From positions 62,507,981 to 62,571,980 of the forward strand of contig NC_088715.1 of NCBI RefSeq assembly GCF_963576615.1: 64,000 bases of DNA, read 5' to 3'. A program made the translations under genes and the position numbers. Positions 1 to 10,672 of this stretch are shown here, in pieces. Position 1 is the first letter of the stretch; each line of letters opens with the position of its first letter. The stretch comes from Watersipora subatra. Its lineage: Eukaryota; Bryozoa; Gymnolaemata; Cheilostomatida; Watersiporidae. Under the pieces are notes generated by a model. That model made no database searches, was not told the DNA's origin, and was given only the letters and a program-made list of their open reading frames with translations.

Positions 1-1560
1 TCTCTTAGGCAGTCCGTTCTCTTTTGTCTGATCGACCGGAATCGTTGGTAGGTTTATCGAGCAGGCTTGCATTGGTCCTGGTCGTAGTGGAGTATACAAT
101 TGGTGCCTCTGGCTAGTCTCTAGCGGAGGGCCACCCTGGAGTGGTTTACCTCTGCTCCTGACTTGGAAACTCTGGCCCTCAGAATTTTGCCTGGCTTGTT
201 TTGGCTTGGCTTTGTCCTGGGGCGTCCTGTTCCCTACCATTTGCACCATCCTGGTATTGGTTATCGCCGGTTCTACTGGCCTCTCTCCCTTATAGGCAAT
301 GGGTGCGATATTTCTCTTGGCTACGTTATTCCCAGGCAATTTTACCTGATCGACTTCTTGTTTTCCTGCCGTTATCTCGGTTTCTTCCAGGATCTCATCT
401 AATTCTGTCAATAATTCTTGCAGTTCTTGGTCCTCGATGGCTCCGGTTTCATCTGAAGTTGGTCTCATATTTAATTTCGCGATATAGGTTTGTGGAGAGA
501 GCTGGTTACTCGTTAGCGTACAACAGTTGAAGTGACTGGAGGCAGTCTCAATTTCAGAAGATGGCCGCTTTCCGGTCCCGCCGTGCTCTTGTTCCTGAAT
601 TTTTCTGCCGTTCGGAGTCTGCTGTCGAAAGCCTTCATTGCCGGACGGTTCCTCTCCTGCTTGATTTTCTTCGTCTGCCTCCGTCTCCGCCCCCTTTTCC
701 GAGATGTTTCGGTTAGGTATGATTAATTCTGGTTGCTTTTCTCCGTGGTGGCTCGCGGCCATCATCTCTTCTAGCTCGGCAACTGACTCTTTTAAAATTG
801 TGTATTGAGACATCAGTTCTAGATTCGTCCTCAGGCCTTCCCTCTCTATCAAGGTCTCCAGTTGTTCCACCATAACTTTGGTAGACTGGTACCGTTCCCT
901 GAGTTTGGCTTGTCTTTCTCTGGCTTCCGATCCTTCTTCTTCAGGGTCGATTTGGTGGCACACAGTCTGGCCGTATCTGATGGGAGGACCCACCATTCGC
1001 CGTGGTCTCCCGTCTCGTCTTTCTCCCATACTATTTTCTATTCTCCTTGATTCTGAGTTTATTGGCACCTCTTCTTCAGCTGGTGCTGGTATAGAAACTT
1101 CGGGTTGGGGCGGATCCCTTTGCTCGGTGACCCCGGAGTCGGAGGTCTCATCGACTGCGGTATTGTCTGCCTCTCCTTCTGTCAGATCCTGTCCGGAAGG
1201 CTCCACCGGGGGTTCGGAACAGGGCCCGAGACTCGGTTCCTCTGGTTCTGTGTTGGATATACCGGGTTGCTCTGTTGCCTCTCCAACCCCCTCAGTCGGA
1301 TCGTGACTGCCCGAGGCAGACCTTCTTTCTCTGGCCAGGACCTCCAGAAGTCGTCTCCTGAACGTGTCACTGTCCATATCCGGGGGAGGTTCCATCCTCT
1401 CCTGCCACGTTGGCGGAGGGGGCTCCCTTCTAGTGTACTCTACTGTGGGCAGCATCTCTCCTAGCCCTTCCAGCCTCCTCTCTCTTCGTCCAGTGGCACC
1501 TCTCATGTTTGGCCTTCTGGAGGGTTCCTTGGTGGCTGGGGCCCTCCCATCCGCCTCTGG
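1..1560 (-). mobile_element. Post-integrase charged tail region (fossil, runs off window)
   Basis: Minus-strand sequence after integrase reads as Pro-, Glu- and Arg-rich with a PPIRYG-like motif, then Glu-rich helical sequence. No envelope signature (signal peptide, furin site or fusion peptide) was recognised. It may be an extended integrase tail or an additional open frame of unknown role. The 3' LTR must lie further left, outside the window. Confidence 0.5.
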
Positions 1561-1599
1561 ACACGCATAGTATGGTTTTAATCTCTCTTTGTTTTGTAC

Positions 1600-2500
1600 T
1601 GATATTTGTCCTTGTCTCTCTACTTGGTACGTATGGTTGGGATTACACCTAGTGACTGTATAGGGTCCCACATATTTGGGCTGTAACTTGGGGTTTTCTC
1701 CTCGTCGACGTCTCTTGTTGACCAGCAGTACCAAATCACCTGCCTCAAACAACGGGGGCTCCTCTTCGTCCTCCACTCGGATCTTCATCTGGCGTTCTCG
1801 GAGAATTTCATACGTTTCCTCCAGTCGGCTGGCCAGTTCCAGTATGTAGGTTTGTACCGCCTGGCCAGTGACTGCAACGGGTTCTGAGAGCTGGTCTGGC
1901 AATCGCAGTTCCCTGCCCATCATCATGTAATTCGCGGTTTCTCGCGTGGCGGAGTGGGGAGTGCCTCGGAAAGCCCTCATTATCTGTGGCAGCAACAAGT
2001 CCCATTCTGTAGGTCCACGGCGCAGGAGCAAGGCTCTTAGGGAATCTCCTAGGCTCCGATTGTTCCTTTCTACAACGCCATTCCCCTGGGGGTGGTATGG
2101 TGTAGTCCGTGTTTTGTCTATGTTCCATAGACTACATAATTCTCCCATGAGTTTAGACTCAAATTGGGCCCCTTGGTCGGAGTGTAATTCCTTGGGTAGG
2201 CCAAAATAACAGAACACCCTTTCATCCAGGGTCGTGGCTACCACCGGGGCAGTTGCATCCGGAATCGCTATTGCATCCTGCCATCTAGAGAAATGGTCGC
2301 TAATCACTAGGATCTACTTGTTCCCCCGGTTAGTCACTGGCATTGGTCCCACCGGGTCGACCGCTAACTTCTGCCACGGTCGCCCGGCGTATAATCGGTG
2401 TCTGCTCCTGGTTGCGTGATTCCCACCGGTTTTTGCCACCTGACAGATCTCACACGTCTTGATGAGTCGTCTCACGTCGGCATTCAGTCCCGGCCAGTAC
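1600..2500 (-). mobile_element. Integrase region of pol (fossil)
   Basis: On the minus strand a zinc-binding CEICQ-type motif (about 2430-2480) precedes a DDE core. The core includes HSDQGAQFES (about 2170) and the YHPQGNGVVERNNR motif carrying the catalytic Glu (about 2060-2105). A basic segment and an LKPYY end follow near 1570. The order and motifs match Gypsy integrases. Broken. Confidence 0.85.
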
Positions 2501-2899
2501 CAATTGAGCAGTAGTCTTTTTACGGTCTTGTGAACCCCCGCGTGGGCAAGCCTGTGCGTGTCCTACATCACCCGGTTCCGGTCCACCCGAGGACATAGGG
2601 TACACCATCTGGGGTGGCCGTCCGTCATTAGTCTGACCTCCAGGACGCCGTTGGGGGACAACCTCAGAGCTTCCCGTCTTTTGTGTAGGATTCGGAGCTC
2701 ATTACTCCCTAGAGTCAGCTCCTCCTCTGGTAGCTCTTGATCATTTTTTATTGCCCAGTACATCCTGGGCACGGCTTGTGTCCCTTCCATTTGGCTCTGT
2801 ACCAGCTGTCGGAAATTTTGGTCTCCTGGTAGCTTAATTGCGGCCACGGTGTCAGACTCTCCTTCCAGCAATGCCTGTTTGCTAGGGCCCCCGTCTCGC

Positions 2900-3420
2900 T
2901 CCTCTATTTGGATACACTGTCGAGAGTCGAATGGGCAGACCTGTCGACTCAGGCCGTCGGCATTCCCGTGCTTGACCCCTGATCGGTGTTCCAGTAGGTA
3001 CGAGAATTCCGACAGAATCTCCAGCCACCGAGCTACTTGAGCCGACGGCTCCCTCCTCCTACACAGCCATCTCAGGGAGGCATGGTCCGTGCGGAGCACA
3101 AACTGTTGACCATACAAGTAGGGCCGAAAGTGTTTGACGGCTTTTACTACTGCCAGGAGCTCTCGGCGCGTCACACAGTAATTTTGTTCTGCTGGGCTGA
3201 GGGTCTTGCTGTAGTATGCCACCACGGTCTCCCTACCCCCCTGGTTCTGAGACAGGACGGCCCCCACTCCCACATTACTGGCATCGGTGTCCAGAGTATA
3301 TTGACTCTTTGAGTTGGGATACCCCAGCACTGGTGCCGAAATCAGGCCTTGTCGGAGGGTCTCGAATGCCTGCTGTTCTTCTTCTCCCCACTTCCAAGGC
3401 TTCCCTTTGCTAGTCAAGAT
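2900..3420 (-). mobile_element. RNase H domain of pol (fossil)
   Basis: Minus-strand sequence with LDTDASNVGVGAVLSQ (near 3290), then YYSKTLSPAEQNY, RRELLAVVKAVKHFRPYLYG and FVLRTDHASLRWL. This is the typical Gypsy RNase H that follows RT and degrades the RNA strand of the hybrid. Confidence 0.9.
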
Positions 3421-3429
3421 CGTGAGTGG

Positions 3430-4300
3430 TTTGGCATTAGTGGCGTAATCTCTCAGGTACTGCCGGTAGTACCCTGTGGTCCCCAGGAAGGCCTGCAGTT
3501 CCTTTATATTTCGAGGGGTCTGTCATTCGGCCACTACTTTTACCTTTTCTGGGTTTGTGGACACTCCTTCCGGGCTCACCACATGGCCAAGATACCTCAC
3601 TTTCCTCTGGAGGAGCTCGCATTTAGAGGGCTTCAGTTTCAGCTGCGCGGCGGCGAGTCTCTGGAAGACTTCTCCCAAACGGGCCAAGTGGGTCTCGAAG
3701 TCCGGAGCTATTACGATGATGTCGTCCAAGTATAACAAGAGGGTTTTTCAATGGAGCCCGTGAAATACAGACTCCATCAGTCTTTGGAAGGTGGCAGGGG
3801 CCGACGTCAATCCGAAGGGCAGTACCTTCCACTTCCACAACCCACTTCTCGTGGCAAAGGCGGATTTCTCTTGGGCGTCCGGATCTAACGGTACTTGCCA
3901 GTATCCACTGGTCAGATCCAACGTACTAAAATATCGGCTTCTTGCCAGGGCGTCCAGGCTCTCATCAATCCTAGGGATGGGGTATGCATCCTGTTGGGTG
4001 ACCGCATTTAGTTGTCGATAGTCAATACAAAATCTCCACCCACCATCCTTCTTCCTCACCATGACGACCGGGGAACTCCATGCTCCATTGGCAGGCTCGA
4101 TCAAACCCTTTTCCAGCAGTTCCTGTACTTGCTTATCCGCTTCTGCCTCTTTGAGGGGTCCCAACCGGTGGGGGGGTTGTCTGACCGGCCTGGCACCCTC
4201 CATCAGGGGTATGCTGTGGGCTATTCGGTCGGTCCTTCCTACGTTGCCATCATACTTGCTGAACACGTCCTGGTACCTGGTCAGAAGATAGGCCAAGCTC
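3430..4300 (-). mobile_element. Reverse transcriptase domain of pol (fossil)
   Basis: Minus-strand motifs in order are PVRQPPHR, SSPVVMVRKKDG, FCIDYRQLN, YPIPRIDESLDAL, FSTLDLTSGYWQV, LPFGLTSAPATFQ and the catalytic YLDD box near 3730. This set is diagnostic of Ty3/Gypsy RT. Broken. Confidence 0.92.
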
Positions 4301-4899
4301 TGCTTCTCTCCTTCGTGCCGGCATCCTGGAAGGGCCTGCCGATATAGCTCAACCAGGTGACCCGGGACGGCTTCCCCCGTCCTTACAGCGGCACACCCCA
4401 CTCCTGATTCGTCGAGGCTCCCGTGTTCCGGCCCAGACCAGAGATCCGTCTGTATGTCCTCTTCTTCAACAGCCGTGTATGAGCCAATGACGTGTCTGGC
4501 GCCCAACTCTATAGGTTGATGTCCGGGGTTCAGGCATCGTATGGTGACATCACTCCCCTCTCCAGGCCGGTTCAGGCTGCAGGCTACGGGTATGTGTGGA
4601 TCAGAGCCCTCTATCAAGACCACCGGAACGTAATTTCTGGCGGAAATCTTCCCCGTCACTATTACCTCCGACAAGGGAGGGATAGTAACTTTCTTCCAGG
4701 CGTGAAAGTTGGACACCATTATCCTCCCGTACTTGTCGGTGCAAGTAAGTTGCCTATTCCCTAGGGAAATGACGGGTCGGCCAAATTCAATCTGACACTT
4801 GTGGGAGATCAGGAAAGGCATACCCAGAATAGCATCTTTGCTGATCTGGCTTACAAGGAAGTTCTCTTCTATAGCCACGTCCCTGATCCTTCCGGTTAG

Positions 4900-5160
4900 C
4901 CTTATCAGTCCATAAAACTGGAGCTTGCTACTATCTGCCATGAGTCCGTACCGGTCATTCTCTTCCAACTGCACCCTCACCCGCTCCGGCATTCTGTCGA
5001 ACACCTTTTTGGATAGTAGGTTAGTGTTGCAGCCGGTGTCTATGAGGAACAGTAGGTCTTGCCTCTCTACCTTTCCAGGTAGGAAGTAGCTTGACTTATG
5101 GGGTTTTTCCAAGGCCCCAACCCTTGGCAACCCTTCCTCCGCTGCGGCGGTATCGTGCAT
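4900..5160 (-). mobile_element. Retropepsin (protease) domain of pol (fossil)
   Basis: The active-site motif L-F-L-I-D-T-G-C is encoded on the minus strand with DTG at 5032-5040. It is preceded by a Lys/Glu-rich linker and followed by hydrophobic strand-like sequence. It lies directly upstream of reverse transcriptase in the same reading direction, the normal place for the protease that matures Gag-Pol. Confidence 0.8.
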
Positions 5161-5599
5161 CTCTTCCGATTTTTTCCTCAGACGTCCCCTAGGCCTGTCC
5201 GGTGGTAGACTCTTTTCGAGCTGGTCCTCCAGGCTTTCCTCGGGAGTAGCTGGCCTTGTGCTCTCCCCGTACCAGCCTGTCGGACCCGACACCGGACTCA
5301 TGGGTTGGCCTAGATTGCCTCCTCGGAGATGGCTGCCTCGGTTCGGGCCCCCGTCCCTTTTTGGGTACCTGCCTCCTAGGGGGTTCGGCTTCATTCCAGC
5401 CCTTTTCGTCTCTGGGTCCATGGTACTCCGGTCTCTGGAGATGCTCCGCCATTGCTGGGTCCTCGTTCCATCCCGATCCGGTTAATACGGATCTCCTGAA
5501 CGGATCAGCGCCGGTGGGGCCATCTCTCTCCGACCTAACCTGTCTAGGCTTAAGGCGGTGTTCCATCTGGGTCGCAAGCTCCCTCCTTCCTGACCTGTA

Positions 5600-7011
5600 C
5601 AGCGTTGGTCTCTCGAGAGCTTCAGTTACCACTGAATCCGCTCTCTGTCCCGACCCTTGCTGTCCAGATCGCTCGGGGTGCTCGGCCCTAGTCGGACCTC
5701 CCTTCCGCCCTGGCCTCTTCGGTTCTTCGGTACGTCCATAAACTCTTCGTCTCTCGCCCTGTCTCTGGATCTGGTGGAGGTACTGCCGCTGCGCCTGTTT
5801 GGCTGCCTGCGGCGAGTCCCGGGGGCTCGCCTCACATTCCTCTTCTCCCTCGTCCAGTTCCCATAGACTTTGGTATGGGTTGTAGACGGGAATCGTCTCT
5901 GCCGGGGGTCTCTTGACCGGTGCCGCCGTTCTAGCAGGATGCTGCCAACCCTCCGGATCAACCCCAGATTCCCTTCGACTTGTTTTGTTAAGTTGTCTGT
6001 GTTTTTCGTGTCCGGGTGCCCTTGTGCAGCCAGCAGGTAGACCTACTGCTGCGGGCCGTAAGCGTTTCCCTGGTCCTGCCTATAGGGCGTTCCCTGAGTT
6101 GCCTGCCTCCGCGGACAACTTCTCCTCCGGTGGCCTTCCTGGTTGCACCCCCAGCATCTCGCCATTTCCTTTTTCTTGGCCCCGCTTTCCGGAATAGACT
6201 GCGGTCGATGGATGTACAATTTTAACTTGGCCACTTCTTTGGCTAGGTCCGTCACCGAGGTCAACAACAGCTCGAGGGTATTCGGGATAGTCCTAGCCAC
6301 CACAACCGGCTCTTCGGAGGCCCGTTCTCCTTCGCCCTGCCCTGTCTCGTCCGGCTGGACTGCCCTGACGTCTGACCTGAAAGGTTGGGCTTGGTGAGAC
6401 GCTATACTAGGTCGAACCTGTAAGTACTCATTCCCTGCTCTCACGGCTGCCTCTAACGTAGGGGTAGGCACAGCTAGCAGATGTCTCTGTAAATAAACAT
6501 TGCCCAGCGAACCACAGAACGTGTCCACGGCCATCTCTTTTTTCAGGCGATCCAACATTTCCCCAAACGCGATGTCGGTCAGCTTCTCTATTTGGGTGGC
6601 GTGCTCAAATAGTGTGGCGTGCTGGTCCTTTTTCAGGCCCTGCAGTTTGGTTCTGGCTTCTTTGGGCGTCAGTCCAAACCTGGCCCGGAGGTTGTTAAAT
6701 ACTGTGTGTATGGTCTACTCGTGTCCACAGTCCTTAGCCTGCCCTCGCAGTCTCTCTCGGATGTGTAGCAGCGCGGACCCTGGCCCCCAGTCATTTGCAA
6801 CGGCTACATCGTTGAACTGCCTGATGAAGGCCTCTACATCGCTATTCCCGTCATATTCTGGGGCTCTGAATGTTTCTCTGGGTGCAGGGGGTCCCTGTGT
6901 TCCCTGGTTGACGAGCAGTCTTTCCAAGACACCTGTCAGTTGCTCTAGACCTCCTAGTCCCTCCGTTCGGAGAGCTTCCGGTCTTTCCGCGCTGCGAGTC
7001 CGTCTGGTCAT
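5600..7011 (-). mobile_element. gag region of the Gypsy-type element (fossil)
   Basis: Minus-strand coding starting near a Met at 7011. It has a capsid-like helical region rich in Leu and Glu, then a CCHC zinc knuckle (C-x2-C-x4-H-x4-C; CWGC...GH...C) at 6115-6156, then an Arg/Pro/Gly-rich stretch. The knuckle binds RNA in this family. The end of gag and start of pol are not sharply defined. Broken. Confidence 0.75.
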
Positions 7012-7061
7012 ACCTGCGTCGTCTTTAGTCCCTGTTAGTTGTCCTGTTGTGGGTTCAGCAT

Positions 7062-7079
7062 ATCCCACCGCTGCCACCA
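7062..7079 (-). promoter_or_regulatory. Primer-binding site matching tRNA-Leu 3' end
   Basis: The plus strand here reads as the 3' end of an animal tRNA-Leu including CCA (…CCGCTGCCACCA), so the minus-strand element RNA would pair with it for about 18 nt. It starts one base inside the LTR. The primer is therefore leucine tRNA, not the arginine tRNAs of the surrounding array. Confidence 0.8.
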
Positions 7080-7080
7080 G

Positions 7081-7812
7081 TGTAAAAGATCTGACTCCGG
7101 TAGCTGAGTCAGCTTTACTTCCTAACAAGGGAGTCGCAACCTGGGCTACTGGCCGGCCTTGTCCGAGGCCTGATTGACCTGCCCGCGGCGGTCAAGTCAG
7201 TCCAAGACAAGGACCTAGTAGTCAGGCCTGCTCCGAAGCCAAACCCCCGGCCTGCCTCTGGATCTCTATCTCAGGCTAGTCTAGATCCGCTAATGGCTGG
7301 TCTTAGGACTAGATCTCTTGTGCCATAGCACACCCGATCGAGTCTAGACAAAGCCGTGGATCGCCTCCTAGCCTTCTTAGAGTCACCCTGGCAGTTCCGT
7401 TTGATGGTTGCAATGAGCCTGCTTGTACAATCGGTGAGCCAACCAGGCAGGCATCAATAGAATCAGTTCGTATGAGTATATAGCAGTTTATTAACGATAT
7501 CTTCAATACAAGTGTTCGCAAGTATGAGTGGAATCAAGCACACCTTGCCTATCTACCGCGCTGGCTTATATAGCCAGCGTCTATAGTTTAGCTCCGCCTA
7601 CCGATCTATTTATATCACAAAGGATATGCAAGATATAACAGGATTAGTATGGTTATGTAACAAAAAGGCAGTTCAGTAATATAGTTATATAATAATAAAA
7701 AGGCAGTTCAAGTATGCGATAAAGGAAGTTCGAGAGGTTCGGGTAATTGCTAGTGCGGATATATATATATAAGTGCAATAAATAATATACATGTATGTCC
7801 CGGTCCTCCACA
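7081..7812 (-). repeat. 5' LTR of the Gypsy-type element
   Basis: This 732-bp segment is bounded by TGT...ACA inverted ends. It has the primer-binding site immediately inside it and array sequence immediately outside (from 7813). On the minus strand it holds a TATATAA box (7566-7572) and, about 75 bp downstream, an AATAAA signal (7487-7492), as expected for a U3-R-U5 LTR. The partner LTR is outside the window, so the boundaries rest on the TG/CA ends, the primer-binding site and the abrupt switch to array sequence. Confidence 0.85.
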
Positions 7813-7973
7813 ATAAAGCATTTCAAGTCTTCGAAAATAAATGAATGGTGAATTTACGAAAAAGTATTTTACTTTGCGTGTTTTAGCTTACTAGCTAATG
7901 ATGTTGTGTTGATTGTTTTCAAGCTTTTTCTTTAAGACCGAGATTATAAAAGCTCTTGATGTTATGTGTATCT
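7813..7973 (+). repeat. Truncated array unit at retroelement junction
   Basis: Array spacer resumes in mid-unit directly after the LTR. Other units read ...gaagttataaagcatttc... where this one has LTR followed by ataaagcatttc. This shows that the element inserted into an existing unit. Confidence 0.85.
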
Positions 7974-8046
7974 GGCCCTGTCGCCTAATGGATAAGGCGT
8001 CTGAGTTCGAATCAGAAAATTGTGGGTTCGAGTCCCGTCAGAGTCA
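7974..8046 (+). tRNA. tRNA-Arg(TCG), diverged edge copy
   Basis: Class A cloverleaf with anticodon TCG but several changes. C4 faces A69, position 9 is C, loop position 32 is G, and T50 pairs with G64. C9 and A45 are shared with 31613 and 50578, marking a sublineage. First tRNA after the retroelement; function doubtful. Confidence 0.7.
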
Positions 8047-8627
8047 ACACATCATTTTGACAACCTTTTCAATCATTTTAAAAAATCGATCGAAAGGTTG
8101 AGTAGGTATATCTTTACTGTTGCTCAACGTGCCTGGAAAAAACACCGCTCCACTGTCTACCAACCGATTACCCTGCGTTTATTAATCTTAACGAAATATT
8201 TAACACTTTTTTTAACATTCAAAACTAGTAGTTGCTCACTTTTTATATTTTCGAATGTTGTTGTTAACGAAGTTAAGAAGAAAAAGCAACTCGGAGAAAA
8301 CTCTGACTAGGTGGATTCAATATAAACTGACTGTATAATCATAATTTTTAAATCAAAAAATGAGTTCGGCTGTTTTAAATTCAATAAATCAATAAAGTAA
8401 AAAAAAGAAATTATTGCATTACTTTTCCATATATAAACTTGTTAATGAACTACTTGAAAGTTTCAGTATTTTTTGTAAACATTTAGTTTTAATTGTAATC
8501 AAATAAGATTACACTTTTCAGTTCGATGAGAATTTATTGATTTATAGTTAAACAACGGTGATCTTGTAACAAATCTTCATAAGGTTAAGGTTAAATTCAA
8601 ACAAGTAATACAGAGCTTTTAGCATCC

Positions 8628-8700
8628 GGCCTTGTGGCCCAATGGATAAGGCGTCTGATTACGAATCAGAAGATTGTGGGTTCGAGTCCCATCAAGGTCA
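8628..8700 (+). tRNA. tRNA-Arg(ACG)
   Basis: Class B gene with anticodon ACG and T at loop position 32 (TTACGAA). All stems and both internal promoter boxes are intact. Confidence 0.87.
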
Positions 8701-9322
8701 ATATGTCATGTTTTGTGTTGATAAAAGAGTAGATAGTACTTACAATAATGATATTAATGCATGGATTTTTTAGATTTAACAGCTCAAATTGTAAAACTTA
8801 AAATCTTCAAATTAAAAGAAATAGAATAATTTACTGAAATGTATGGTTTTAGCAACTGTCGAAACAATTACAACCAGTTTTATATTATTTAACTGAATAT
8901 AATAGATAAATGTAAGCTTCTAGATACAAATTATTTTAAGAACATGTCAGAACAAAAACAAAAACGTTTTGGAAAAAGTATGTAATCCAGTTATGTATTG
9001 AAGAGAAAAAGTTATGATTGCTACAAAACTTTGGATGTATCAGATTTAGCATTTCTAGCTCTGAATAAATAAAAATATATCCATGTCAAAATATAGTTTA
9101 CCTATTTGGTGCGTTTTCAAAATCAGCGTGACATAGTTTTAATATTGCTATTTCTGAAGTTATAGAGCATTTCAACTCCTCGAAAATAAATGAATGGTGA
9201 ATTTACAAAAAAGTATTTTACTTTGTGTGTTTTAGCTTACTAGCTAATGATGTTGTGTTGATTGTTTTCAAACTTTTTCTTTAGGACCGAGATTATAAAA
9301 GCTCATGATGTTATGTGTATTC

Positions 9323-9395
9323 GGCTCTGTGGCCTAATGGATAAGGCGTCTGACTTTGAATCAGAAGATTGTGGGTTCGAGTCCCATCAGAGTCA
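9323..9395 (+). tRNA. Arg-type tRNA body with Gln anticodon TTG
   Basis: Identical to class A consensus except C35 to T, turning TCG into TTG, which would read the Gln codon CAA. All stems pair. The box A-like tRNA D-arm and perfect box B (GGTTCGAGTCC) remain, and A20, an arginine identity base, is kept. Charging specificity is unknown. Confidence 0.85.
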
Positions 9396-9977
9396 ACAGA
9401 TGATTTTAACAACCTTTTCAATCATTTTATAAAATTGATCGAAAGTTTGAGTAGGTATATCTTTACTGTTGCTCAACATGTCTAGAAAAACCACTGCTCC
9501 ACTGTCTACCAACCAATAACCCTGCTTTTGTTAGTTTTAGTAAAATATTTAACACTTTTTTAAACATTCAAAACTAGTAGTTGCTCACCCTTTATCTTTT
9601 CGAATGTTGTTTTTAACGAAGTCAAGCAGAAAAAGCAACTCGGGCAAAACTCTGATTAGGTGGATTCAATATAAACTGACCGTATACTCATAATTTTTAA
9701 ATCAGAAAATGATTTCGGCTGTTTTACATTCAAGAAATCGATAAAGTAAAAAAAACAAGTTATTACATCAGTTTTCCATATATAAACTTGTTGATGAACT
9801 ACTTGAAAGTTTCAGTACATTTTGTAAACTTTTAGTTTTAATTTGCAATCAAATAAGATTTCACTTTTTGGTTCGATGAGAACTTATCGATTTATAGTTG
9901 AACAACGGTGATCTTGTAACAATTCTTCATAAGTTTAAGGTCAAATTCAAACAAGTAATAGAGAGTTTTTAGCATCC
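9396..9977 (+). repeat. Representative A-to-B spacer (582 bp), no gene
   Basis: Typical of every class A to class B/C spacer. It begins with the A-gene T4 terminator and ends with a conserved block just before agcatccgg at the B tRNA start. No RNA gene or credible ORF is seen. A short frame that starts at TTG inside the A tRNA and runs into this spacer recurs only because the DNA recurs. Confidence 0.8.
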
Positions 9978-10050
9978 GGCCTTGTGGCCCAATGGATAAG
10001 GCGTCTGACTACGAATCAGAAGATTGTGGGTTCGAGTCCCATCAAGGTCA
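9978..10050 (+). tRNA. tRNA-Arg(ACG), consensus class B
   Basis: Reference class B gene. Acceptor GGCCTTG pairs with CAAGGTC, anticodon loop is CTACGAA, and T arm is GTGGG/CCCAT with loop TTCGAGT. No intron. A34 would be edited to inosine, reading CGT, CGC and CGA. Discriminator A73; no encoded CCA. Confidence 0.92.
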
Positions 10051-10060
10051 ATATGTCATG

Positions 10061-10064
10061 TTTT
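10061..10064 (+). terminator. Pol III T4 terminator after class B tRNA (representative)
   Basis: TTTT begins about 10 bp after the tRNA end (10050), inside a conserved tcatgttttgtg block that follows nearly every class B, C and hybrid gene. Confidence 0.65.
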
Positions 10065-10643
10065 GTGTTGATAAAAGAGTAGTTAGTACTTACAATAATG
10101 ATATCGACGCATGGATTTTTGAGATTTAACAGCTCAAATTGTAAAACTTAAACTCTTTAAATTAAAAGAAATAGAATAAATTATTGAAATGGATGGTTTT
10201 AACAGCTGTCGAAACAATTACACTCAGTATCATATTATTTAACTGAATATTATAGATAAATGTAAGCTTGTAGATCCAAATTATTTTAAGAACATGTCAG
10301 AACAAAAACCAAAAAGTTTTGAAAAAGTATGTAATCCAGTTATGTATTGAATAGAAAAAAGTTATAATTCCTACATAACTTTGGAGGTCCTACAATTAGT
10401 ATTTCTAGCTCTGAATAAACAAAAAGTTATTCTTGTCAAATTATTGTTGTACATATTTGGTGTGTTTTCAAAATCAGCGTGACATAGTTTTAATATTGCT
10501 ATTTCTGAAGTTATAAAGCATTTCAAGTCTTCGAAAATAAATGAATGGTGAATTTACAAAAAAGTATTTTACTTTGCGTGTTTTAGCTTACTAACTAATG
10601 ATGTTGTGCTGATTGTTTTCAAGTTTTTTTTTAAGACCGACAT

Positions 10644-10650
10644 TATAAAA
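10644..10650 (+). promoter_or_regulatory. TATA-like element upstream of class A tRNA (representative)
   Basis: TATAAAA starts 29 bp upstream of the tRNA at 10673, where TFIIIB's TBP would bind. The same TATAAAA at the same distance precedes nearly every class A gene. It reads TACAAAA before 20099, and TATCAAT before 34300 and 53267. Class B and C genes lack an equivalent TATAAAA. Confidence 0.6.
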
Positions 10651-10672
10651 GCTCTTGATGTTATGTGTATCC

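Larger units (their letters stand above)
1..7812 (-). mobile_element. Ty3/Gypsy-type LTR retrotransposon, 5' part, broken
   Basis: Minus-strand element read leftward from its 5' LTR. The order is LTR, tRNA-Leu primer-binding site, gag with CCHC knuckle, aspartic protease, reverse transcriptase, RNase H, integrase, then a charged tail. RT and RNase H before integrase is the Ty3/Gypsy (Metaviridae) order. The 3' LTR lies outside the window, so the left boundary, target-site duplication and LTR-LTR divergence cannot be read. The coding region is a fossil with roughly half a dozen interruptions, some of which could be gag-pol frame changes usual in the family. Motifs are well preserved, suggesting a fairly young copy. 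Base composition is far less A+T rich than the array it sits in. I cannot assign a clade. Confidence 0.93.
10051..10672 (+). repeat. Representative B-to-A spacer (622 bp), no gene
   Basis: Typical of every B-to-A spacer. It begins with the B-gene T4 terminator. Its last 100 bp hold TACTAAC, a long T run ending in AG or AAG, and TATAAAA about 29 bp before the next A tRNA. No gene is seen in the interior. Confidence 0.8.

Noticed and set aside
1-1560. Envelope gene in the retroelement tail
   Set aside because: No signal peptide, cleavage site, fusion peptide or membrane anchor was recognised. Composition is charged and Pro-rich.
163-2128. Plus-strand open frames in the first 7 kb
   Set aside because: They lie antisense to recognisable gag-pol motifs and show no domain of their own.
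7745-7790. TA-rich tract within the LTR as an origin or satellite
   Set aside because: Short and inside the U3 end of the LTR; no further repeat structure.
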